Part shown: positions 49,650 to 57,755 of the stretch, one piece after another
Numbering within the stretch: the first letter of the stretch is position 1
How the letters are laid out: each line of letters opens with the position of its first letter
Assembly: GCF_041053055.1 (NCBI RefSeq)
Contig: NZ_CP163443.1
Span: forward strand, 7,857,001-7,921,000
Direction: 5' to 3'
Source of the DNA: Streptomyces sp. R41
GTDB lineage: Bacteria; Actinomycetota; Actinomycetes; Streptomycetales; Streptomycetaceae
DNA length: 64,000 nucleotides
Translations under genes and position numbers: made by a program
The notes under the pieces: model-generated
Databases searched by the model: none
Seen by the model: the letters and a program-made list of their open reading frames with translations, nothing else
What the model was told of the DNA's origin: nothing

Positions 49650-51026
49650 ATGCGGTTGACCACATCCCAGGGCGAGAGCGTGCCAGAGCGTGCTGTCACT
49701 GAGCTGCGGCAGCGGCTGCGTGGCCCCGTCATCACCGAGGAGGATCAGGAGTACGCGGCCGCGAAGGCCATCTGGAACGCCTACTTCGAACGCCGTCCCG
49801 GAGCGATAGTCCGGGTCCAGGGCGCGGCGGACGTCATCACCGCCGTGCGGTTCGCGAAGGAGCACGGTGTGCTGCTCGCGGTGACAGGAGGCGGGCACTG
49901 CTTCGCGGGCACCGGCAGCTGCGAGGGCGGACTGGTCGTCGACACCTCCGCGCTGCGCGGCATCAGGGTCGACCCGGGCCGGCGCACGGCACAGGCCCAA
50001 CCCGGACTCCTCCAGGGCGACTTCGACGCCGAGACCATGCACTTCGGGCTGGCGGTGACCGGCTCCCAGGAGTCGTACATCGGCATCGGTGGCATGACGC
50101 TGGGCGGCGGTCTCGGGTGGCTGGGCCGGTACCGCGGACTGCTCGTCGACAACCTGCTCTGTGCCGACATCGTCCTCGCCGACGGCGAGATCCGCAGGGC
50201 GAGTCCGCAGGACGACCCCGACCTGTTCTGGGCGATCCGGGGCGGCGGCGGCAACTTCGGTGTGGCCACCTCCTTCGAGTACAAGCTCCATCCGCAGGGC
50301 GACTGCGTGGCCGGACTGCTGGCCTTCCCCGTCGCCGAGACGGGTGCCGTGGCCCGCGGGCTGAGCGAGTTCAACGAGACCGCGCCGGACGCGCTCACCA
50401 CCTCGTTCGCCTTCCTCACCGTGGAGGGCGAACCGGCTGTCGGCCTGGGCTATGTGCACGCCGACCCGTCGGCCGGCGCGGAGGAGGCGGTGGCGCCGCT
50501 CGCGGGCCTCGGCAGGAAGCCCCTGCTCAACCATGTCGGAGCCATGCCCTATCTCGCCGTGCAGCGGATGCTGGACGACAACACCGTGGCAGGGCGACGG
50601 CTGTATGCCCGCTCCTTCCACATGGACGAACTCCATCCGGAAGCCCTCGACATCCTGGGCGACGGCTATGCGAGCAATCCCTCTCCGCTTTCTCTCGTCG
50701 GCGGCGGGCTCATGGGCGGAGTGATGGCCCAACTTCCCCCGGACGCAACGGCTTTTCCGCATCGCGACGGATATCTGGTCAGCGTTCTCAGTCAATGGGA
50801 GGACGAGAGCGAGGATCAGCAGAACATCGACTGGACCCAGAACGTATACGAGCGGATCCTGCCGTACACCACGGGCGGGGTGTATGTGAATCATCTCGGG
50901 GACGACGGTCCCGAACGAGTGGCCGATGCCTACGGAGTGAACTATCCGCGGCTCAGGGCACTCAAGACCAAGTACGACCCCGAGAACCTCTTCCGCGTGA
51001 ACCACAACATCCTTCCGGCCGGCTGA
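49650..51026 (+). CDS. FAD-linked oxidase (BBE-like)
   Basis: ATG 49650 with GGAGG 5 bases upstream; 458 residues. The p-cresol methylhydroxylase-type FAD domain has LLAVTGGGHCFAGTGSCEGG, with the His that binds FAD 8-alpha covalently, and GIGGMTLGGGLGWLGRYRGL; the usual second Cys tether is not apparent. The BBE C-terminal NHNILP ending (YDPENLFRVNHNI) is intact. Such enzymes oxidise alcohols, sugars or N-heterocycles in natural product pathways. It is probably the first gene of the cluster. Confidence 0.88.
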   Translation: MRLTTSQGESVPERAVTELRQRLRGPVITEEDQEYAAAKAIWNAYFERRPGAIVRVQGAADVITAVRFAKEHGVLLAVTGGGHCFAGTGSCEGGLVVDTSALRGIRVDPGRRTAQAQPGLLQGDFDAETMHFGLAVTGSQESYIGIGGMTLGGGLGWLGRYRGLLVDNLLCADIVLADGEIRRASPQDDPDLFWAIRGGGGNFGVATSFEYKLHPQGDCVAGLLAFPVAETGAVARGLSEFNETAPDALTTSFAFLTVEGEPAVGLGYVHADPSAGAEEAVAPLAGLGRKPLLNHVGAMPYLAVQRMLDDNTVAGRRLYARSFHMDELHPEALDILGDGYASNPSPLSLVGGGLMGGVMAQLPPDATAFPHRDGYLVSVLSQWEDESEDQQNIDWTQNVYERILPYTTGGVYVNHLGDDGPERVADAYGVNYPRLRALKTKYDPENLFRVNHNILPAG

Positions 51027-51047
51027 GGACCGGCCGAGGGCGGACCG

Positions 51048-51092
51048 AGCGCCGCGCGCAGCCCGGAACGGGAGGCTGAGCGCGGCGCTTTT
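51048..51092. terminator. intrinsic terminator between FAD oxidase and P450
   Basis: AGCGCCGCGC (51048-51057) pairs with GCGCGGCGCT (51080-51089) and is followed by TTTT. It ends rightward transcription and overlaps the stop of the convergent P450. Confidence 0.75.
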
Positions 51093-52300
51093 CAGCGGAT
51101 CCGCACAGGGATGGATCGATAGGCGCAGTAGGGGAAGCGGAATCCGCCCCCGCTCGGCTGCCAGTCCTCCTCGCCCGCCGGTTCCAGTGCGGTGAACCGG
51201 TCCAGCAGCCGGTCGAAGACGGCCGTCGCCTCCACCCGGGCCAGCATCGCGCCGAGACAGTGGTGCACACCGCCGCCGAAGCTGAGATGGGCATTGGGCC
51301 GCCGGCCCACGTCGAGTCCGCCCGGGTCGGCGAACTGCCGCTCGTCGTGGTTGGCCGAGGCCAGCAGCAGGACCACGACCCGGCCCCTGCGCAGGGTGCG
51401 GCCTGCGACCTCGACGGGTTCCAGGGTGAGCCGGGTCGTCGTGTGGATCGGGGCGTCCCAGCGCAGGAACTCCTCCAGCGCGGTGGGCAGCAGCGTGCGG
51501 TCGGCGCGCAGCCTGCGCTGTTCGCCGGGGTGGTGCAGCAGCGCCGCACAGCCGGTCGCGATCAGGTTCGTCGTCGTCTCGAAGCCGGCGTAGTAGAGGA
51601 AGAGCGCGTTGTCGACGGCCTCCTCCTCGGACAGTGACCAGTCACCGTCTCGCACGGTGGCGAGGGCGGTGAGCAGGTCGTTCCCGGGCGCCGACCGCCG
51701 TCGGCGCAGCAGGGTGCGGAAGTACCCGCGCAGCCAGACGACCGCTTCGTGCGCCGCGGCACGCTCCTGTTCCGGAATGAAGACGGCGAAAGCCTTGGAG
51801 ACGTCGATCGACCGCTCCATGACGTCGGCGTGGTCCTGCGGGGGTATCCCCAGCAGGGTGCTCATCACCAGCACGGGCAGCGGCTGCGCGAGGTCGGTCA
51901 CCGCGTCGAAGCTCCCGCGCTCGACGGCGTCGTCCAGCAGGCCGTCCACCATCGCGGCCATCGGCGCGGCCAGCGCCCGCACGGTCGCCGGGGTGAGCGC
52001 CCTGGTGAGCAGGCGGCGCAGCCGGGTGTGTTCCTGCGGGTCACGGTCGATGACGATGCGCCGCAGAAAGTCCACCGCGGGACCGGGACCGACCGAGATG
52101 TTCTGGAACTCCTCGGGGAATTCCCTGCCGAGTCTCCGGTCGCGCAGCAGGGCGGACACCTCCGCATGGCGCGTCACGACCCACTGGGCCGGACCGCCCC
52201 GGCACAGCGGTCCCCGTTCCCGTAGTTCCCGGTAGACCGGATAAGGGTCGCGAAGGAATTCGGGATCGTCCAGAACGAATCGGGGCAGTCGTGTGTCCAT
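51092..52300 (-). CDS. cytochrome P450
   Basis: ATG 52300; in-frame GTG 52312 also possible; 402 residues. I-helix YYAGFETTTNLIA, ExxR in LEEFLRW, and heme loop FGGGVHHCLGAMLARVE with the thiolate Cys. It is a soluble bacterial class I P450 that needs ferredoxin, which is absent nearby. It shares many segments with the divergent P450 at 52499 (for example AGFETTTNLIA, NAHLSFGGG, HCLGA), so the two are likely duplicates acting in one pathway. Confidence 0.93.
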   Translation of the reverse strand: MDTRLPRFVLDDPEFLRDPYPVYRELRERGPLCRGGPAQWVVTRHAEVSALLRDRRLGREFPEEFQNISVGPGPAVDFLRRIVIDRDPQEHTRLRRLLTRALTPATVRALAAPMAAMVDGLLDDAVERGSFDAVTDLAQPLPVLVMSTLLGIPPQDHADVMERSIDVSKAFAVFIPEQERAAAHEAVVWLRGYFRTLLRRRRSAPGNDLLTALATVRDGDWSLSEEEAVDNALFLYYAGFETTTNLIATGCAALLHHPGEQRRLRADRTLLPTALEEFLRWDAPIHTTTRLTLEPVEVAGRTLRRGRVVVLLLASANHDERQFADPGGLDVGRRPNAHLSFGGGVHHCLGAMLARVEATAVFDRLLDRFTALEPAGEEDWQPSGGGFRFPYCAYRSIPVRIR

Positions 52301-52498
52301 GGCATCGGTCACAGGGGTGAGGATGCCTTGCGACGGGCTGGTGCGGGGGAATTCTGAAAGGACCCTGACAGGAAATACGCGTACTGCCGAAGCGGGGCTC
52401 CATTTCGAGTGTGACAGCTGTCGGGGGTGGCTGTCGAAATGGTACGCTGCGGGGCGGCGCATTTTCTTGGCTCAATTTCCTCGCCTGGGGGAGTGGAA

Positions 52499-53704
52499 GT
52501 GAATTCCGAGCTGCCTCTTAAATTCGATTCCAGGGATCCCGCGGTGCTTTCCGACCCGTATCCGATCTATGCGGAGCTGCGTTCCTCCGGGCGGCTGAGC
52601 CGGGGCGGTCCCGGACAGTGGGTGGTGAGCCGGTACGACGATGTCGCGCCACTGCTGCGTGACCGGCGGCTCAGTCACGAATATCCACCGGAATACCATG
52701 AATTCAGCATCGGGGACGGACCCGCCAACTCCTTCTTCCAGCGCATCATTCTCGATCGCGACGCACCGGACCACACGCGGCTGCGCCGGCTCATGGCCAA
52801 GGCGTTCAGTCCGCGTCTGGTGCAGCGGATGCACGACTACATAGAGCGGCAGGTCGACGCGCTGCTCGCCCCCGCACTCGAGCGAGGGTCGTTCGACGCG
52901 GTGACCGGGCTCGCCTTTCCGCTTCCGGTCACCGTCGTGTGCGAACTGGTGGGCATCCCCTCGGTCGACCGGGACCTCGTACGGCCGCGGGCGATCGATC
53001 TCGCCAAGGCCTTCGCCCTGTACGTGGCGAAGGAGGACCGGGAAGCGGCGCACGAGGCCGTGGCCTGGCTGCGCGCATACATCGGAGGCCTGCTGGCCGA
53101 GCGCCGCGCCGCGCTCGGCGACGATCTGCTCTCGCAGATGATCACGGCCGAGGTCGCCGAGGAGCCGGGGGCGCGGCTGAGCAGCGAGGAGATCGTCGAC
53201 AACGTCATCTTCCTCTTCTTCGCCGGCTTCGAGACCACCACCAATCTGATCGCCACCAGCGTCGCGGCCCTGCTGCGCCACCCGGCGGAGCTGGCCCGGC
53301 TGCGCCACGATCCGGGGCTGCTGCCGACGGCCGTCGACGAGTTCCTCCGCTACGACGCGCCGATCCAGGCGACCGCGCGCCTGGTCAAGGAACCGGTGCG
53401 GGTCGGGGGGCGTACCGTGCGGCCCGGGCGGGTGCTGGTCCTGCTGCTGGGTTCGGCCAATCACGACGAGCGGCGTTTCCCCGACCCGGAGCGTCTCGAT
53501 GTCGGCCGTACCCCCAACGCCCACCTCAGCTTCGGCGGGGGCGCCCACCACTGCCTGGGGGCATCTCTGGCCAGGATCGAGGGGCAGGCGGCGCTCGGCT
53601 GGCTGCTGCGCCACGCGCCCGTCCTGGAGGCGGCCGGAAATGTCGTGCGCAGGCCAAGCGTAACGTTCCGCTCCTACCGCAGTGTGCCCGTGTCACTACG
53701 CTGA
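52499..53704 (+). CDS. cytochrome P450
   Basis: GTG 52499, GGGGAG 5 bases upstream; 401 residues. I-helix FFAGFETTTNLIA, ExxR in VDEFLRY, and heme loop FGGGAHHCLGASLARIE. Its substrate recognition regions differ from the neighbour (FSIGDGPANSFFQRI against ISVGPGPAVDFLRRI), suggesting different oxidation sites. The two genes diverge from a 198-bp shared region. Confidence 0.93.
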   Translation: MNSELPLKFDSRDPAVLSDPYPIYAELRSSGRLSRGGPGQWVVSRYDDVAPLLRDRRLSHEYPPEYHEFSIGDGPANSFFQRIILDRDAPDHTRLRRLMAKAFSPRLVQRMHDYIERQVDALLAPALERGSFDAVTGLAFPLPVTVVCELVGIPSVDRDLVRPRAIDLAKAFALYVAKEDREAAHEAVAWLRAYIGGLLAERRAALGDDLLSQMITAEVAEEPGARLSSEEIVDNVIFLFFAGFETTTNLIATSVAALLRHPAELARLRHDPGLLPTAVDEFLRYDAPIQATARLVKEPVRVGGRTVRPGRVLVLLLGSANHDERRFPDPERLDVGRTPNAHLSFGGGAHHCLGASLARIEGQAALGWLLRHAPVLEAAGNVVRRPSVTFRSYRSVPVSLR

Positions 53705-54223
53705 ACCTGGCCGAAACATAGCTGACAGATTTGACCGTGATCGCGCGCTCGGAACCGTACATTGGAGCTGCGGATTTCCGGGGGACTGAGAGGCGCGAAC
53801 CGCGCACCGCCGGCCAGGGCGGTCCGGTCCAGGAATTCGAAAAGGACGAGGTAATCGTCTGCTGTTTACGGGGGAGTGATGGCTGTGCACGCGTTGTCGC
53901 GTGATCGCGAAGTCAAGACTTCAACGAGGGCGTGGGTACCACGAAGCGGGAGAGCTGCAGGCCGGTTCGATTTCATTCGAAAATCAACCAGTGCCCCGTG
54001 ATCAGTGCCCCGGTGAAGTGATCGTCCGACCCATATGTGCACGTCGGACGCCCGCTGCAAGAGTTCACCGGAAGCCCCGCGCCAATCGGTTGCGGCGAAA
54101 AAGTTGTGCATGCCAATCTGATGTGTGCTCGAAGCTCGCCGATGGGACATGCGCGGCATCCGGTGGCAGGAGTACGGGGGCCGGCACGGCGTAGAACTTC
54201 AGGCGCGTGGAGGGAGCGCGTAG
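53705..54223 (+). other. 519-bp intergenic region before the winged-helix regulator
   Basis: GC content is clearly lower than in the flanking genes, and there is no long gene-like frame. It holds one possible small ORF (53879-54001) and TTGACC near 53733 that could be a -35. The length suggests a long leader or a lost gene. Confidence 0.5.
53879..54001 (+). CDS. possible 40-residue ORF
   Basis: ATG 53879 follows GGGGGAGTG closely. The peptide MAVHALSRDREVKTSTRAWV and on is basic, with no family resemblance. It could be a leader peptide or chance. Confidence 0.25.
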   Translation: MAVHALSRDREVKTSTRAWVPRSGRAAGRFDFIRKSTSAP

Positions 54224-54727
54224 TTGTCACGTGAAGAAGTCCGGCTCCTGCGGTGGCCGGCACAGCGGGAATTGCGTGATCGATGTCGATCGACGGGCCA
54301 ACCGAGAATCCTGGTCGTCGAAGCGGGTGCGGAAGCACCCATCTGTGAGGACGTGTGCGAGGACTGGGTGCGGGCGCCGATACCCCCGCACGACCTCCAG
54401 GCCCGGGTGGACGCCCTCAGTCGTCGCTACCACATGAATCGACTGCCGTATCTGGACGAGAGCGGCGTCCTGCGCTTCTGCTCGCGCTCCGTCACCGTGT
54501 CACCGACTCAGGCGGAACTCCTTGAACTGCTCGTCCCGCGCTATCGCGAGGTCGTACCCCGCGAGGCACTCCGCTTCCGCCTCGGCCAGGTCAACGGGTC
54601 GAGGACACGGAACGCCCTCGATCTGCACATGATGCGGATCAGGGATCGAATTCAGCCACTCGGGCTGTCCATCCGCACCGTCTGGGGTCGCGGCTATGTG
54701 CTCGAAACCCACGCCGATCCACTCTGA
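54224..54727 (+). CDS. orphan winged-helix (Trans_reg_C) regulator
   Basis: TTG 54224 with GGAGGGA about 8 bases upstream; 167 residues. The first 70 residues resemble the shell of a receiver domain (PRILVVEAGAEAPICEDV) but there is no phospho-acceptor Asp. The rest is an OmpR-type winged helix: VTVSPTQAELLELLVPRYREVV, SRTRNALDLHMMRIRDRI, IRTVWGRGYVLET. I recognise this as a small family often found in Streptomyces biosynthetic clusters. Its 3' end overlaps the convergent PPTase gene by 34 bases. Confidence 0.75.
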   Translation: MSREEVRLLRWPAQRELRDRCRSTGQPRILVVEAGAEAPICEDVCEDWVRAPIPPHDLQARVDALSRRYHMNRLPYLDESGVLRFCSRSVTVSPTQAELLELLVPRYREVVPREALRFRLGQVNGSRTRNALDLHMMRIRDRIQPLGLSIRTVWGRGYVLETHADPL

Positions 54728-55938
54728 AGCCGCTCCGCGGCCCCGTGCACGATCAGCGCGGAGGAGATCAGCAGCCCCGCGCCGGCGCGCCAACTGCCGT
54801 ACAGGTGATCTCCGTTGCACAGGGCGAAGCCGCGCGGCACGCGCACGGTGAAGGTTCCCGACAGAGCCGGCCGGGCGTGAGCCACCGCCGCCCTGTCCGG
54901 CAGCGCGGACACCACGCGCAGCTCGCGCAACGGCGGTGGCCGGTCGGCGTACGACGACCACGCCTTGTACGCCGCCTCCTTGGCGCTGAAGAGCAGCCGG
55001 TCGACGGGAAAGCCGGGCAGCCGTCGAGCCAAGTCGGCGGCGAACGCGTCCTCTTCGTCCCTGGATTCGTCGCCGGAATCGGCCCCAGTTTCGGCCCCTG
55101 CTTCGACTCTTGCTTGGGTCCTGAAGAGACCGGCGCGCACCCGCGCCGGGAGTGGCGCCGCCGGCTCCGCGTCGATCCCCAGTGCCCGGGCGTCCCCACC
55201 GCGGCAGACGGCGGCAGCCCGGTAACCCTCGCAGTGGGTGATGCTGCCGACGACACCGTCCGGCCAGACCGGCATGCCTCGCGCCCCGCGCGGCACGGCC
55301 ACCCGCCCCGCGCCCAGCGCGGCGAGCGCCCGGTGGGCGCACCAGCGGCCGGCGGTGAACTCCGCCCGCCGGCGCGGGCCGGCCTCCGCGCAGACCGCGG
55401 CCTCCTCGGGGAACAGCTCCGCGGACGGGACGACGTCCGCGGCGCGGGCCGCGCCGTACGCCCAGGACGGGAGTACGGCTCGCAGCAGTGCCCCGTATAC
55501 CGAGGAGGGGAGCGGGGCCCGCAGCAGCGCGTCGTCCGGCTTCGCGACGGGCGGCAGTGGTCGGTCCGGCTTGGCGACGGGCGGCAGTGGTCGGTCAGGC
55601 CCCGCGACGGGCGGCCGTGCTCGGTCCGGCTCCGCGACGGGCGGCCGTGCTCGGTCCGGCTCCGCGATGCGCGGCGGTGGTCGGTCAGGCCCCGCGATGC
55701 GTGGCAGTGGTCGGTCCGGCTCCGCGACGGGCGGCCGTGCTCGGTCCGGCTCCGCGATGCGCGGCCGTGCACGGTCAGGCCCCGCGATGCGCGGCAATGT
55801 TCCGTCAGGCCTCGCGACAGGCGGAAATGTTCGCTCAGGCTCCGCCACGCGCGGCCGTGCTCGGTCAGGACGCGCCACGCCCGGCAATGCTCGGTCCGGC
55901 CCCGCCACGCGCGGCGACGCTCCGTCAGCTGCCGCCAC
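54694..55938 (-). CDS. Sfp-type 4'-phosphopantetheinyl transferase with repeat extension
   Basis: ATG 55938, 414 residues, against about 230 for the family. Residues 5-134 are 13 decapeptide repeats (PDRARPPVAE type). After the array no ATG, GTG or TTG precedes the enzyme core, so the repeats must be translated. Core motifs: RRRAEFTAGRWCAHRAL, VGSITHCEGYRAA, GIDAEP (Mg-binding Asp) and FSAKEAAYKAW. A further acidic insert (GAETGADSGDESRDEED) lies before it. It loads phosphopantetheine onto carrier proteins such as that at 59449. The start overlaps the adenylating enzyme stop. Confidence 0.85.
   Translation of the reverse strand: MAAADGASPRVAGPDRALPGVARPDRARPRVAEPERTFPPVARPDGTLPRIAGPDRARPRIAEPDRARPPVAEPDRPLPRIAGPDRPPPRIAEPDRARPPVAEPDRARPPVAGPDRPLPPVAKPDRPLPPVAKPDDALLRAPLPSSVYGALLRAVLPSWAYGAARAADVVPSAELFPEEAAVCAEAGPRRRAEFTAGRWCAHRALAALGAGRVAVPRGARGMPVWPDGVVGSITHCEGYRAAAVCRGGDARALGIDAEPAAPLPARVRAGLFRTQARVEAGAETGADSGDESRDEEDAFAADLARRLPGFPVDRLLFSAKEAAYKAWSSYADRPPPLRELRVVSALPDRAAVAHARPALSGTFTVRVPRGFALCNGDHLYGSWRAGAGLLISSALIVHGAAERLQSGSAWVSST
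55538..55927 (-). repeat. 13 x 30-bp coding minisatellite in PPTase
   Basis: Thirteen 30-bp units, each beginning GGC on the plus strand and ending CGGTCC or CGGTCA, without gaps. Units vary at a few positions, and the repeat GGCTCCGCGACGGGCGGCCG is found nearly unchanged in two or more. Each encodes 10 residues. Confidence 0.9.
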
Positions 55939-57538
55939 GCGCGCGCAGCACCTTCTTGTCGACCTTGCCCACCGGGGTCTTGGGAAAGGAGTCGACGAGT
56001 TCCAGCTGGTCCGGGAGCTTGTAGGCGGCCAGACCGCGCTCCTTGAGGAACGCCTTCAGGCGGCCGAGCCGCAGCCGCTCCCCGGGCGCGGCGTCCGGGT
56101 CCGACTCGGCGATGACATACGCGCAGACCCGCTCTCCGAGGGAGTCGTCGGCCAGGCCGACCACCGCCACGTCACGCACCGCCGGATGGGCCAGCAGATG
56201 GTTCTCGACCTCCTCGGCCGACACCTTGTCCCCGCCGCGGTGAATGATGTCCTTGACCCGCCCGGACACCACCAGGTTCCGCTCGGGCGTCAGCCGGACC
56301 AGATCGCCGGTGCGGAAGAACCCGTCCGGGGTGAAGGCCTTCGCGTTCTGCTCGGCGGCCCGGTAGTACCCGCGGATCGTGTACGGGCCCCGGGCCAGCA
56401 ACTCGCCCACCTCGCCCGGCGATACGTCCCTTCCGGCGTCGTCCACCACGCGGATCTCGTCGGCCCCGCTGAGCGGGCGGCCCTCGGTCGTGAGGACCAC
56501 GTCGTCCGGGTCGTCCAGCCGGGTGTGGGTGAGCAGCCCCTCGCCGATGCCGTACCACTGGGTGAGCCGGCAGCCGAGCGTGGCGCGCACCTGACGGGCC
56601 ACCTCCGGCTGGAACTTGGAGCTGCCGACCTGCAACAGCAGTCCGGACAGATCCGCCTTGGCGACCTCGGGGTCCGCCAGCCACATCATCACCAGCGGCG
56701 GCACCAGCGTGGTGAGCGTGACCCCCTCGCGCAGCACCAGTGGCAGGGCCTCCTCCGGGCTCGGGTTCGCGGCGAGTACGGCCTTGCCGCCGACGAAGAG
56801 CGTGCCCAGCACGCCGGGGCAGCCGAGCGCCGCGTTGTGGGCCACGGGGGTGGCCGCGAGATAGGCGCTGTGCCGGTCGACGTCCAGGGCCCGGGCGCAG
56901 GCCAGCGCGTTGTACGCGTAGTCGTCGTGCGTGCGGGGGATCAGCTTGGGCAACCCCGTGGTCCCGCCGGACAGCAGCAGCAGCGCGACCTCACCGGGGT
57001 CCACCGGCGGCAGTTGCACCGGCGCCGCCCGCAGCCCGGCCAGCGGGGTGAACTCGCCCGCGTCACCGGCGACCAGGACGTGGCGCAGCCCCGGCACCTC
57101 GGCGCGGACCTCGCGGGCCAGCGCGCGGTAGTCGTAGCCCTGGAAGCGGTCCGGCACCACATAGGCGACGGCGTCCGCGTGGCGGCACAGATGGACGATC
57201 TCGTTGCGGCGGTGCCCCGGCAGCGCCATCACGGGTACGGCGCCGAGCCGGAACAGCGCGAAGCACAGGACGACGAAGGTGTCCTGGTTCGGCAGCTGGA
57301 CTACCACCCGGTCCCGTGCGCGTACCCCCGAGTCGTACAGGCCCGCCGCCAACTCATCGGCCTCTGCGAGAAGTCGGGTGAAGGTCAGGCGCCGCGCGCC
57401 GGACACCACCGCGGTCCGGTCGCCGTGCTCGCGCTCGGCGGCCCGCAACAGGTCGTGCAGGGTACGGCCCTGCCAGTAGCCCTCCCTCCGATAGCGCTCG
57501 GCGAACTCGGTGGGCCACGGAACACAGCCTTCCAGCAT
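55925..57538 (-). CDS. aryl-acid adenylating enzyme (DhbE/EntE type), probably monohydroxy-aryl
   Basis: ATG 57538, 537 residues, colinear with Bacillus DhbE. LLLLSGGTTGLPKLIPRTHDDY, QWYGIGEGLL, FFRTGDLV, GRVKDIIHRGGDKVSAEEVE and PKTPVGKVDKKVLR are all present. The pocket reads H234-N235-A236-A237-L238-G239-C240. Cys at position 240 instead of Ser is the feature of salicylate-activating YbtE/PchD relatives versus dihydroxybenzoate ones; Ala at 236 instead of Tyr/Phe is unusual and widens the pocket. The starter acid is therefore probably not 2,3-dihydroxybenzoate. Confidence 0.88.
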   Translation of the reverse strand: MLEGCVPWPTEFAERYRREGYWQGRTLHDLLRAAEREHGDRTAVVSGARRLTFTRLLAEADELAAGLYDSGVRARDRVVVQLPNQDTFVVLCFALFRLGAVPVMALPGHRRNEIVHLCRHADAVAYVVPDRFQGYDYRALAREVRAEVPGLRHVLVAGDAGEFTPLAGLRAAPVQLPPVDPGEVALLLLSGGTTGLPKLIPRTHDDYAYNALACARALDVDRHSAYLAATPVAHNAALGCPGVLGTLFVGGKAVLAANPSPEEALPLVLREGVTLTTLVPPLVMMWLADPEVAKADLSGLLLQVGSSKFQPEVARQVRATLGCRLTQWYGIGEGLLTHTRLDDPDDVVLTTEGRPLSGADEIRVVDDAGRDVSPGEVGELLARGPYTIRGYYRAAEQNAKAFTPDGFFRTGDLVRLTPERNLVVSGRVKDIIHRGGDKVSAEEVENHLLAHPAVRDVAVVGLADDSLGERVCAYVIAESDPDAAPGERLRLGRLKAFLKERGLAAYKLPDQLELVDSFPKTPVGKVDKKVLRARGGS

Positions 57539-57755
57539 GGATCGCCTCCCTGTCGGTGCGGTGCGGTCCCCTGCGCGGGGCCGGTGCCCGCTGTGGGCGT
57601 CGAGCCGCGCGAGGTGCCCGCGCCGCGGGGCCACCAGGATCCACCGGGCGGCAGGGGCGCGAGGGGCGGGTGAAAGACACTCAACAGCATCATCCGGCCC
57701 CGCCCACCCGGCGCCTAGGCTCCCCGATGACCACGCGGCTGGAGGTGAACGGACC

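Noticed and set aside
53705..54223. Riboswitch or RNA gene in the low-GC leader
   Set aside because: No stem-loop set matching a known class could be made out by eye; needs a covariance search.
55538..55927. CRISPR-like array (13 regular 30-bp units)
   Set aside because: Units are contiguous without unique spacers, encode an in-frame decapeptide and no cas genes are near.
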